This document shows positions 9,012 through 16,204 of a DNA stretch of 64,000 nucleotides, piece by piece. The number at the start of each line of letters is the position of its first letter. Position 1 is the first letter of the stretch. The DNA is from Brevundimonas vitisensis (lineage in GTDB: Bacteria; Pseudomonadota; Alphaproteobacteria; Caulobacterales; Caulobacteraceae). Location of the stretch: positions 496,001 to 560,000 of the forward strand of contig NZ_CP067977.1 of NCBI RefSeq assembly GCF_016656965.1, read 5' to 3'. Position numbers and translations under genes: made by a program. The notes beneath the pieces were generated by a model that worked only from the letters and a program-made list of their open reading frames with translations, was not told the DNA's origin and searched no databases.

Positions 9012-9824
9012 ATGACGCAGCATGATCAAAGCCTAATGGCGTTTGCGGCCGCTTGCGTGCTTGCGGTGGTTTTGGCTGCATCCTCCGCTGGGGCGACCTC
9101 CGACCAAGATCGCCCCGGCAATAAGGATACAGGGAATGTCCAAACCGCCACTCAGAACGAAGAGTATATTTATCCTTTTAGGTCCGAGTGGGCCCAGGCC
9201 CTAGTTCCCGAGTTCCCGCCCGAAGCTCTTTCATCCGGCATAGTTGATGGGAGGGTGGTAGTAGACTGCGCAATTCAGGCTGATGCGTCACTAGCGGACT
9301 GTCGTGTCATAACGGAAACTCACCAAGGTGCCGGGCTAGGCACCGCTGTGCTAGCCGCTGCTGGTCGGGCCCGGCTACCGAATTACCGACCACTTCGAGC
9401 AGGTAGAGCCCGCACATCTTATGCCGTGCGGTTCTCAGCCCCTGCACCTGTAGTTCAGGTTTTTAGTACAGACCGCCCCGTCATCGTGCCCGGTCCGGTA
9501 TACTCTCCGGGTGCTCTTGCTGCACGACCCATGACCATACTGGCCCCCGCATGGTCACGGTCGCCGAGACCCGAATTTCCGCTCGATGCAGTTGAGCGCG
9601 GAATAAGCTCGGGCTTAGTCGGAGCCTCCTGCTCCGCTCTCGCAAATGGTCGTGTTGTTCAGTGCGAAGTCCTTTACGAAGAGCATCCTGGACTTGGATT
9701 CGGGGATGCCGCGCTCGCAAGCTTGCGCCAAGCGGTGCTCAGCCCTCGCACTGTTGATGGCGCGGCACCGAACTCCAAGGTCCTGATTTGGCTGGCCGTC
9801 ACGAATTCACCGCAGGCAAACTAG
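9012..9824 (+). CDS. Exported protein with two TonB C-terminal-like domains
   Basis: A 270-aa protein with an N-terminal hydrophobic stretch ([20 protein letters not shown]) that looks like a signal peptide. It contains two similar domains, about 57-145 and 175-268. Each has a PEFP..A...GI turn, a Cys-x(10-11)-Cys pair (VVDCAIQ...[12 protein letters not shown]...VQCEV) and a G-GFG/G-GLG turn. Repeat 2 resembles the end of the TonB at 43416 ([20 protein letters not shown] against GAGFGRAAVSAVRGAVMSPR). It lacks the Pro-rich linker of TonB. GC content and codon choice (ATA, TTA, GTA, AGT) differ visibly from the neighbours. Function unknown; a role in envelope energy transduction or TonB binding is only inferred. 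Confidence 0.72.
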   Translation: MTQHDQSLMAFAAACVLAVVLAASSAGATSDQDRPGNKDTGNVQTATQNEEYIYPFRSEWAQALVPEFPPEALSSGIVDGRVVVDCAIQADASLADCRVITETHQGAGLGTAVLAAAGRARLPNYRPLRAGRARTSYAVRFSAPAPVVQVFSTDRPVIVPGPVYSPGALAARPMTILAPAWSRSPRPEFPLDAVERGISSGLVGASCSALANGRVVQCEVLYEEHPGLGFGDAALASLRQAVLSPRTVDGAAPNSKVLIWLAVTNSPQAN

Positions 9825-9894
9825 CAGAACACGCGATTGCCTTCCCCCACGACAGCCCGCTATCCGTAGTCAAACAAAACGCGGGGAGAACGTC

Positions 9895-10827
9895 ATGGCC
9901 ATTCCGGCTTCGCTGCAAAAAGGTCTGAAACTGCCGGCGATCGCCGCGCCCATGTTTCTGGTGTCCGGCCCTGACCTGGTGGTCGAGACCTGCAATGCCG
10001 GGGTGATCGGCACGTTTCCGTCGCTGAACCAGCGCACGACCGAGGGCTATCGGGAGTGGCTGCAGGAGATCAAGTCGCGGCTGAACCCCGATGCGGCCGC
10101 GTTCGGCGTCAACCACATCGTTCACCCGACCAATCCCCGCCTGATGGCCGACATGATGGTGTCGGTCGAGGAGAAGGTGCCCCTCATCATCACCTCGCTC
10201 GGGGCCGTGCGGGACGTGGTCGATGCGGTGCATGGCTATGGCGGGGTGGTCTTCCACGACATCGCCAATGTGCGCCACGCCCGAAAGGCGGCCGAGGCCG
10301 GCGTCGACGGGCTGATCCTGGTGGCAAACGGCGCGGGCGGCCATGCGGGCGTCGTCCATCCCTTTGCCCTGATCGAGGAGGTCCGGACCTTCTTCAGCGG
10401 CACCCTGATCCTGTCGGGCTGTATCTCGACCGGGCGCGACATCGCCGCCACGCGCATGCTGGGAGCGGACTTCGCCTATCTGGGCACACGCTTTATCTCG
10501 ACGGACGAATCGATGGCCCAGCAGGGCTACAAGGAAATGATCGTCGAGGCCGGCGCCTCGGACATCACCTATACGCCCGCCGTATCGGGCATCCCGGCCA
10601 ACTTCCTGACGCCCTCACTGATCGCTAACGGCATCGATCCCAAATCCCTGCCGGACCACAAGCTGGACATGGCGGACGAGGCCAAGGCCTGGAAAACCGT
10701 CTGGTCGGCGGGCCAGGGTGCGGGCGGCGTGCATGATATTCTGCCGACGGCCCAGCTGGTCGCACGGCTGAAGTCCGAATACCGTCAGGCCGCTGACGAT
10801 TTTGCCAAAGCTGACACCTTCGTCTAG
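9895..10827 (+). CDS. NAD(P)H-dependent flavin oxidoreductase / nitronate monooxygenase family
   Basis: A 310-aa TIM-barrel flavoprotein. The start LPAIAAPMFLVSGPDLV and the FMN-phosphate loop VANGAGGHAGVVHPF (about 143-157) are typical of the 2-nitropropane dioxygenase family, as are SGCISTGRD and ADFAYLGTRFISTDES. Members oxidise nitronates or, in the FabK branch, reduce enoyl-ACP; this sequence does not decide which. It is followed by the porin-like gene after 35 nt on the same strand. Confidence 0.87.
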   Translation: MAIPASLQKGLKLPAIAAPMFLVSGPDLVVETCNAGVIGTFPSLNQRTTEGYREWLQEIKSRLNPDAAAFGVNHIVHPTNPRLMADMMVSVEEKVPLIITSLGAVRDVVDAVHGYGGVVFHDIANVRHARKAAEAGVDGLILVANGAGGHAGVVHPFALIEEVRTFFSGTLILSGCISTGRDIAATRMLGADFAYLGTRFISTDESMAQQGYKEMIVEAGASDITYTPAVSGIPANFLTPSLIANGIDPKSLPDHKLDMADEAKAWKTVWSAGQGAGGVHDILPTAQLVARLKSEYRQAADDFAKADTFV

Positions 10828-10862
10828 GGAACCTCGCGCGCGAATGCGCGCTAGGAGACCCC

Positions 10863-11558
10863 GTGATCAAGACTGTCGCCCTCGCCGCATTGCTCGCCGC
10901 GCTCGCAAGCCCGGTTCTCGCCCAAGAAGCGCCGGAGTCGCGCGGCCAATGGGGCTTTCTGTTGGGAGCGGCCACCGACAACCGGTCCAAAGGCGTGTCG
11001 AAGTCGGACAAGGCCCCCTACGTCTATGGCGTGGCCGAATGGAGCGATAACGCCAACTTCCTCTATCTGGAGAGCGGGTTCGAGACGATCGACAGTTCGA
11101 CCGGCTCCAACCTGGAGCTGGCGGCTGGCGTTGGCGTGCGGCCCCAGGTCATGGGCTTTGACCTCGACCTGAACCTGACCCGCAAATGGATGGTCGATGC
11201 CGCTGCGGGCCAGGATCACAGCGCTTGGGAAGTGACCGCCGACGTCTCGCGGTCGATCGGCCCGGCCGAAGCCCTGGTTCGCGTGCAGCATTCGCCCAAC
11301 GGCACCGGCAGCACCGAGGCCTGGACCTGGTACGAGGCCCGTCTCAGCTGGGATTTCGACGACCGGCTCGCCGCTTCCGGCTCCATCGGCAAGCGCGATC
11401 AGGAGCTCAGCGTTGACTATTCGGCCTGGGATCTAGGCGTCACCTATGCCCTGACCCGTGCGATCCAGGCGGACCTGCGGTGGTACGACACCGACGCCGA
11501 CACACAGGGACGTCAATATGAGGACGCCCTGGTGCTGGACCTCAGCATCGCCTTCTGA
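10863..11558 (+). CDS. TorF family putative porin
   Basis: A 231-aa outer-membrane protein starting at GTG with a strong ribosome site (aggaga). The signal peptide is cut after VLA (LASPVLAQEAP). The mature N-terminus GFLLGAATDNRSKGVSKSDKAP is the TNYxxRGxSxS-like signature of the TorF/Gcw_chp putative porins, followed by amphipathic beta-strands ending in LVLDLSIAF with the terminal Phe expected of a beta-barrel. The substrate is unknown. The short distance to the monooxygenase gene suggests co-transcription. Confidence 0.82.
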   Translation: MIKTVALAALLAALASPVLAQEAPESRGQWGFLLGAATDNRSKGVSKSDKAPYVYGVAEWSDNANFLYLESGFETIDSSTGSNLELAAGVGVRPQVMGFDLDLNLTRKWMVDAAAGQDHSAWEVTADVSRSIGPAEALVRVQHSPNGTGSTEAWTWYEARLSWDFDDRLAASGSIGKRDQELSVDYSAWDLGVTYALTRAIQADLRWYDTDADTQGRQYEDALVLDLSIAF

Positions 11559-11594
11559 CCTCGCAATCGGCCCGAAACAGCCTATGTAGAGGGT

Positions 11595-11828
11595 ATGACT
11601 TTTCGACCGACAACTCTCGAACGTGCCTATCAACTGGCGCGCGGCGGCGAATGCCGTACCGTCAGCGACATCAAGCAGAAGCTTCAGGCCGAAGGCTTTG
11701 AACGCATTCAGGACAGCCTCTACGGCCCCTCCTTGACCAGTGCCCTACGCAAGCTTTGCCATGAAAACTTCAATGGCAGTCCGGTACCCAGCGAGCAGCA
11801 GCAGCCCAGCCAAGCCAGCAGCGACTGA
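11595..11828 (+). CDS. Small conserved-looking protein of unknown function
   Basis: A 77-aa protein, MTFRPTTLERAYQLARGGEC..., with a helical, basic middle (DIKQKLQAEGFERI) and a polar Gln/Ser tail. The combination LERAYxLARxGEC, then DIKxxLxAEG and a later ALRKLC is one I recall from small alphaproteobacterial proteins without assigned function; it looks like a compact DNA- or RNA-binding fold, but that is a guess. It has its own start 36 nt after the porin gene. Confidence 0.6.
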   Translation: MTFRPTTLERAYQLARGGECRTVSDIKQKLQAEGFERIQDSLYGPSLTSALRKLCHENFNGSPVPSEQQQPSQASSD

Positions 11829-11940
11829 TCACAGAGACGTAACTGGGCCTTGCATTCGCCGGAAAGCGGGGGCAAAGCCGTTGCGTCGATCTCTACCGCG
11901 TCACGCTCTCGTCCCTCGCTACGCGCAGAGGTCTAAAGCC

Positions 11941-12008
11941 GATCCGTTCAGACCCGACAGGTCGCAGGGGCTGTTCCCTGGGGCCAACTGCTAACGGAGG
12001 TCCTGAAA
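11941..12008 (+). promoter_or_regulatory. Conserved 68-nt leader of the first cold-shock gene
   Basis: The 68 nt before this cspA align without gaps to the 68 nt before the second cspA at 12444. Shared blocks are GATCC-TTCAGACCCGACAGG at the start, TCCCTG-GG-CAAC in the middle and AACGGAGGTCCTGA-AATG at the start codon. Weaker similarity continues about 20 nt upstream with a one-base indel. Known cspA mRNAs carry temperature-responsive 5' leaders, so a structural regulatory role is a reasonable inference. Confidence 0.6.
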
Positions 12009-12218
12009 ATGGCTACCGGCACTGTGAAATGGTTCAACTCCACCAAGGGCTACGGCTTCATCCAGCCTGACAACGGCGGCAAGGACGTGTTCGTCCACAT
12101 CTCGGCCGTCGAGGCTGCCGGCCTGCGTGGCCTGGATGAAAACCAGAAGGTTTCCTACGAGATCGAAGTCGATCGTCGCTCGGGCAAGGAATCTGCTGGC
12201 CAGCTGAAGACCGCCTAA
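12009..12218 (+). CDS. cspA: Cold-shock protein (CspA family)
   Basis: A 69-aa single cold-shock domain that binds single-stranded nucleic acid as an RNA chaperone. The RNP1 motif KGYGFIQ and the RNP2 motif VFVHISAVE are both present. The ribosome site AACGGAGG is strong and spaced for the ATG. It ends in AGQLKTA and is followed by a terminator, so it forms its own unit. It differs from the second copy mainly in the region after residue 38. Confidence 0.95.
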   Translation: MATGTVKWFNSTKGYGFIQPDNGGKDVFVHISAVEAAGLRGLDENQKVSYEIEVDRRSGKESAGQLKTA

Positions 12219-12239
12219 GTCTTCCAGATGTCCAAGAAA

Positions 12240-12275
12240 GGCGGCGGTCGCAGATGCGGCCGCCGCTTTTTTTAT
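12240..12275 (+). terminator. Rho-independent terminator of the first cspA
   Basis: A GC-rich stem, gcggcggtcgc paired with gcggccgccgc around an AGAT loop (11 bp with one G-U pair), is followed by seven T. It starts about 20 nt after the cspA stop. Confidence 0.88.
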
Positions 12276-12443
12276 TCCAGGCACGCAAATTTCAGCTGAG
12301 AGACCCATAGCGGCGTGTCGCTAGGTCTCATTTTCTTGATTCTGCGTATTCGCTTGCGTTCCTGCCCTTAAGCGCCCAATTGAGTGCCAGTCGATCTCTC
12401 TGCGAAACGCTGCCCCTTTGCATCGCGCACCGAGGTCCACGCC

Positions 12444-12511
12444 GATCCTTTCAGACCCGACAGGCCACCAGGGACTTCTCCCTGCGGTCAACGCCAACGG
12501 AGGTCCTGATA
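12444..12511 (+). promoter_or_regulatory. Conserved 68-nt leader of the second cold-shock gene
   Basis: This is the partner of the leader at 11941-12008: same length to the ATG and ungapped alignment. Most differences lie in the middle third, while the first 21 nt and the ribosome-site block are nearly identical. Retention of leader sequence between paralogues suggests shared post-transcriptional control. Confidence 0.6.
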
Positions 12512-12724
12512 ATGGCTACCGGCACTGTAAAATGGTACAATTCCACCAAGGGTTATGGCTTCATCCAGCCCGATGACGGCGGCAAGGACGTTTTCGTCCA
12601 CGTCTCGGCCGTCGAAACGTCCGATCTGAACAGCCTGAACGAAGGCCAGAAGATCTCCTACGAAGTCGAGCGCGACAGCCGCTCGGGCAAGGAATCGGCC
12701 GGTCGCCTGAAGGCCGCCGAATAG
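12512..12724 (+). CDS. Cold-shock protein (CspA family), second copy
   Basis: A 70-aa cold-shock domain with [12 protein letters not shown] (RNP1) and VFVHVSAVE (RNP2). The start is the ATG at 12512, directly after AACGGAGGTCCTGATA; a longer reading from 12380 translates the leader and is rejected. It is a tandem paralogue of the gene at 12009, with changes clustered in the [11 protein letters not shown] loop. It could be expressed differently from the first copy because the upstream promoter region differs. Confidence 0.93.
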   Translation: MATGTVKWYNSTKGYGFIQPDDGGKDVFVHVSAVETSDLNSLNEGQKISYEVERDSRSGKESAGRLKAAE

Positions 12725-12768
12725 TCCAACGCCGATAGATGGCCTGGCGGTTTCGTCAGGCGGTCCGC

Positions 12769-12806
12769 AGGGCCGACGCCGCAAGCGTCGGCCCTGACGT
12801 CTTTTA
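12769..12806 (+). terminator. Hairpin after the second cspA, probable terminator
   Basis: A perfect 11-bp stem (agggccgacgc / gcgtcggccct) with a five-base loop is followed by GACGTCTTTT. The T-run is short and starts 6 nt after the stem, so termination may be incomplete and allow read-through into the small gene at 12826. Confidence 0.5.
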
Positions 12807-12825
12807 CGACCTCACGGAGAACGCC

Positions 12826-13083
12826 ATGACCCCGCTTGCCGACATGATCCCGACCATGAACGACGCCGACCTGAAGTCGCTGCGCGCCAATGCCGAACGC
12901 CTGATCGCCCAGGGCACCCCGGTTCAGAAGGCCGCCGCCGAAGATCTGATCCCGCTGATCGACGAACAGACCGCTCTGCGCGCCGCCAACAAGCCGGTCG
13001 CCGTCAAGAAGCGCGCACCCGCCAAGAAGAAGGTCGCCCCGGCCACCGGCCACCAGACTGCGCTGAACAGCGAAGCGGCCTGA
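12826..13083 (+). CDS. Small basic protein of unknown function
   Basis: An 85-aa protein whose first half is helical (DADLKSLRANAERLIAQG, then AAAEDLIPLIDEQ) and whose second half is Lys/Ala-rich (VKKRAPAKKKVAPA), like a nucleic-acid-binding tail. I chose the ATG at 12826 because it follows ACGGAGAA; the Met seven codons later is an alternative. It is downstream of cspA2 with only a modest terminator between. The family is not recognised. Confidence 0.6.
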   Translation: MTPLADMIPTMNDADLKSLRANAERLIAQGTPVQKAAAEDLIPLIDEQTALRAANKPVAVKKRAPAKKKVAPATGHQTALNSEAA

Positions 13084-13087
13084 TCCC

Positions 13088-14263
13088 TCAGGCCAAGGCC
13101 TGATCCAGATCCGCGATCAGGTCATCCAGGTCCTCGACACCGACAGACAGCCGGATAAGGCTGTCGGTCACGCCGCCGGCGTCGCGGACCGCCTTGGGCA
13201 CGCTGGCGTGGGTCATGATAGCCGGGTGATTGACCAGGCTTTCGACGCCGCCCAGCGATTCCGCCAGGGTGAACACCTGCACCCGCTCAAGCACCTGTTT
13301 GGTGCGTGCGAGGTCGCCATCGATCACGACCGACACCATGCCGCCAAAGCCGCGCATCTGTCGCGCCGCCAGCTCATGCTGGGGGTGCGAGATCAGGCCG
13401 GGATAGATGACGCGCGCCACGCCGCCGCCCGGCTTCAGGGCTCGATCCTCCAGCCAGCGCGCCACGGCCATGGCGTTCTCGCAATGGGCCTTCATCCGCA
13501 GGCCCAGCGTCTTCAGGCCCCGGTTGGCCAGGAAGGCGTCGAACGGCCCCATGACACCACCGACCGAGTTCTGCAGGAACTTGATCTGGGCCGCGATCTC
13601 GGTGTTTCCGGCCACCAGAACGCCGCCGATGATGTCGGAATGGCCGTTCAGGTATTTGGTCGCCGAGTGCATGACCACATCAGCCCCCAGGCTCAGCGGC
13701 TGCTGGCAGAAGGGGGTAGCGAAGGTGTTGTCGACAACGAGCAGAAGCCCATGGGCCTTGGCCACGGCCGACAGGGCCGCGATGTCGGCGATCTTCATCA
13801 GCGGATTGGTCGGCGTCTCGACCCACAGCATGCGGGTCTTGTCCGTGATCGCCGCCTCCACGGCCGCAATGTCGCTGAGGTCGACATAGGCAAAGTCCAG
13901 GCCCATGGAGCGACGGCGCACCCGCTCGAACAGCCGCCACGACCCACCATAAAGGTCATCACCCGTGACGATGTGCGATCCGGCGTCCAGCAGCTCCAGC
14001 GCGGTTGAGGTGGCCGCCATCCCGCTGGCGAAGCCGAACCCCTGAACCCCGCCCTCCAGGTCGGCGATACAGGCCTCGAAAGCCTCGCGCGTCGGGTTCT
14101 TGCCGCGCGCGTACTCATAGCCCTTGTTCACCCCGGGGCTTTCCTGGGCATAGGTCGAGGTCGCATAGATCGGCGTCATCACCGCACCCGTCGTCGGGTC
14201 CGGACGCTGTCCAGCATGGATGGCGCGGGTCGAGAAACCCTGGCTGTTCTTCAAGTTTGCCAT
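13088..14263 (-). CDS. PLP-dependent trans-sulfuration enzyme (cystathionine gamma-synthase/lyase)
   Basis: A 391-aa Cys/Met-metabolism PLP enzyme. GFSTRAIHAGQRPDPTTGAV opens the protein, YARGKNPTREAFE follows, and the PLP lysine lies in MHSATKYLNGHSD (about residue 200). Family members catalyse gamma-synthase, gamma-lyase or beta-lyase reactions that are hard to separate by eye. Because it sits 4 nt behind a cystathionine beta-synthase gene, a gamma-lyase completing homocysteine-to-cysteine conversion is the most natural reading, but gamma-synthase is possible. Confidence 0.88.
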   Translation of the reverse strand: MANLKNSQGFSTRAIHAGQRPDPTTGAVMTPIYATSTYAQESPGVNKGYEYARGKNPTREAFEACIADLEGGVQGFGFASGMAATSTALELLDAGSHIVTGDDLYGGSWRLFERVRRRSMGLDFAYVDLSDIAAVEAAITDKTRMLWVETPTNPLMKIADIAALSAVAKAHGLLLVVDNTFATPFCQQPLSLGADVVMHSATKYLNGHSDIIGGVLVAGNTEIAAQIKFLQNSVGGVMGPFDAFLANRGLKTLGLRMKAHCENAMAVARWLEDRALKPGGGVARVIYPGLISHPQHELAARQMRGFGGMVSVVIDGDLARTKQVLERVQVFTLAESLGGVESLVNHPAIMTHASVPKAVRDAGGVTDSLIRLSVGVEDLDDLIADLDQALA

Positions 14264-14267
14264 GGAC

Positions 14268-15671
14268 TTACCGGTTCAGGCTGAGGTGATTGATCAGATC
14301 GACCCGCGCGATCAGACCGACAAAGGTCTCGCCGTCCAGCACGATCGCCACACGGTCCCGGTCGAACAGTGGGATCAGGGCGTCCAGCGGTTCGGTGACC
14401 TGCACGGTGTCCAGATCGCGCGTCATGGCCGACGACACCGGCTTGGCGAAGCGCTCCTTACGCGTGATATCGTCGGTGTTCATGATGTGAACGATGTCGC
14501 TTTCGTCCAGAATTCCGACCAGGCGTCCGTCCTGAATGACCGGAAGCTGCGACACATCATTTGCCCGCATACGTTTGAATGCACTATCCAAACTGTCATC
14601 GGGTCCGGCGACCACCACGTCACCATTCGCATATTTCCGCGTAATGAGGTCGGACAGATTGCCGACGATCGGGTCATCGCCCAGGCCCTGATCGGCCAGC
14701 CAGGCGTCGTTGTAGACCTTGGACAGGTATTTGGCCCCGGTATCGCACACGAAGGTCACGCAGCGCTTCGGCTCCGTCTGCTCGCGACACCACCGCAAGG
14801 CCGCCGCGATCAGGGTTCCCGAGGACGATCCCGCCAGGATCCCCTCCTTCAGCAACAGATCGCGCACCGTGGCGATCGCCTCGGCATCGGGAATGGAATA
14901 GGCCTTGTCGATCAGGCTGATGTCGGCCGTATCCGGCACGAAATTCTGTCCGATACCTTCGACCGTATAGCTGCCCTCCGGCCCCGGCACGCCGTCATTG
15001 ACGATGCCCGCCAGGACCGAACCCACCGGGTCGGCCAGGACGATTTCCGTCTTGGCTCCAACGCTCTTCAGATACTGAGCCACGCCGGTGATGGTGCCGC
15101 CCGAGCCGATGCCGGCGACAAAGGCATCCATCTCATGGCCCATCTGCTCCCAGATTTCAGGCCCGGTCGTGTTCACATGGGCCGCAGAGTTTGCGGTGTT
15201 GGCGAACTGGTTGACGTAATAGCCGCCGGGAATCTGCTGAGCCAGGCGCTCGGCCATGTCGGTGTAATAGTCGGGATGACCATGCGGCACATCCGATCGC
15301 GTGAGGCGAACATCGGCCCCCATGGCGCGAAGATGCTGAATCTTTTCCTTCGACATCTTGTCAGGAATGACCAGCAAGACCTTGTAACCCTTGGCCTGTC
15401 CAACAAGCGTCAGCGCCAGGCCGGTGTTTCCGGCCGTTGCCTCGACGATCGTGCCGCCGGGCTTCAACCAGCCCTCCCTCTCGGCCGCCTCGATCATGGA
15501 CAGGGCGATCCGGTCCTTGATCGAGCCGCCGGGGTTCTGCGCTTCCAGTTTCAGGAACAGGCGGCAAGGCCCGGTGTCGAGCTTGGTGACTTCGACCATC
15601 GGCGTCAGGCCGATCAGGTCCAGCAGGGATCCGGTCGGCGCGGAAAGCACCGGCTTTGAAGCGATCGACAT
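14268..15671 (-). CDS. Cystathionine beta-synthase with C-terminal CBS-domain pair
   Basis: A 467-aa PLP enzyme condensing serine and homocysteine to cystathionine. The PLP lysine lies in PGGSIKDRIAL (about 47-51), followed by EATAGNTGLAL and the phosphate loop GIGSGGTITG. The last about 130 residues form two CBS motifs (NDVSQLPVIQDGRLVGILDE; RVAIVLDGETFVGLIARVDL), the regulatory module of eukaryotic CBS; there is no heme-binding N-terminal extension. Start at 15671 (MSIASKP); the reading to 15731 has no family support. It is the first gene of the trans-sulfuration pair. Confidence 0.9.
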   Translation of the reverse strand: MSIASKPVLSAPTGSLLDLIGLTPMVEVTKLDTGPCRLFLKLEAQNPGGSIKDRIALSMIEAAEREGWLKPGGTIVEATAGNTGLALTLVGQAKGYKVLLVIPDKMSKEKIQHLRAMGADVRLTRSDVPHGHPDYYTDMAERLAQQIPGGYYVNQFANTANSAAHVNTTGPEIWEQMGHEMDAFVAGIGSGGTITGVAQYLKSVGAKTEIVLADPVGSVLAGIVNDGVPGPEGSYTVEGIGQNFVPDTADISLIDKAYSIPDAEAIATVRDLLLKEGILAGSSSGTLIAAALRWCREQTEPKRCVTFVCDTGAKYLSKVYNDAWLADQGLGDDPIVGNLSDLITRKYANGDVVVAGPDDSLDSAFKRMRANDVSQLPVIQDGRLVGILDESDIVHIMNTDDITRKERFAKPVSSAMTRDLDTVQVTEPLDALIPLFDRDRVAIVLDGETFVGLIARVDLINHLSLNR

Positions 15672-15740
15672 GGGGGCAGACTCCGTTGGGCAGACGCGGC
15701 GGAAGCTGATCGCCCGCCGCCCCAAGGTCAACCCGCTGTC

Positions 15741-16109
15741 TCAGGTGTCGGAGAACAGGCCGGCCCCATAACGATTGACGCAGTCGGCCATGGCGTCCTG
15801 CCAGCTCTGGCGCGCAGGGTCCATATTGGCCTGGAGATGGGCATTCAGCGCCTCGCCGCTGGCGTCGATGGTGATGCCCTCTCGCCGGGCCGCAGCCAGG
15901 CGGTCGTCGTCGGCCCGCTTCAGCAGCTGGCCGATGCTGGTGATGGCCGACTGGGTGCCCTCGTCCGAAGGATTGGCTTCGGCCGCCTGGGCCAGAAGCG
16001 CCGCCCCAATCAGGAAAGTCGAAGCGCAGGTCACCGCCTGGGTGTGCGACTGGGGCTCCTGAGCCGGCGCAATGAGAACGAACGAGAGAGCAAGGGCGGC
16101 GGCGGACAT
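15741..16109 (-). CDS. Exported protein of unknown function
   Basis: A 122-aa protein with a signal peptide (MSAAALALSFVLIAPAQ). The mature part is mostly helical with two Cys (AVTCASTFLIGA, AMADCVNRYGAG) placed near either end, probably a periplasmic disulfide-clamped helical bundle. It shares features with the gene at 21706 (Cys..LL.. and a late Cys), suggesting a common small-exported-protein type, but I do not recognise the family. Start chosen at 16109, where the signal peptide begins after an AGGAG site. Confidence 0.65.
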   Translation of the reverse strand: MSAAALALSFVLIAPAQEPQSHTQAVTCASTFLIGAALLAQAAEANPSDEGTQSAITSIGQLLKRADDDRLAAARREGITIDASGEALNAHLQANMDPARQSWQDAMADCVNRYGAGLFSDT

Positions 16110-16204
16110 GGCGGGCTCCTGGTGAAGAGTTGCAGGATCAATTGCCCTGCCGCGTCCGAAAAGTGTTGAAACCTGACGGGGAGCCCCGATCTGGTCTATG
16201 AACA

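Noticed and set aside
14220..15659. 479-codon plus-strand frame opposite the cystathionine beta-synthase gene
   Set aside because: High-GC antisense shadow; its translation is His/Gln/Arg-rich without domains.
15672..15740. Possible SAM/SAH riboswitch before the trans-sulfuration pair
   Set aside because: The space is only about 70 nt and shows no recognisable riboswitch core.
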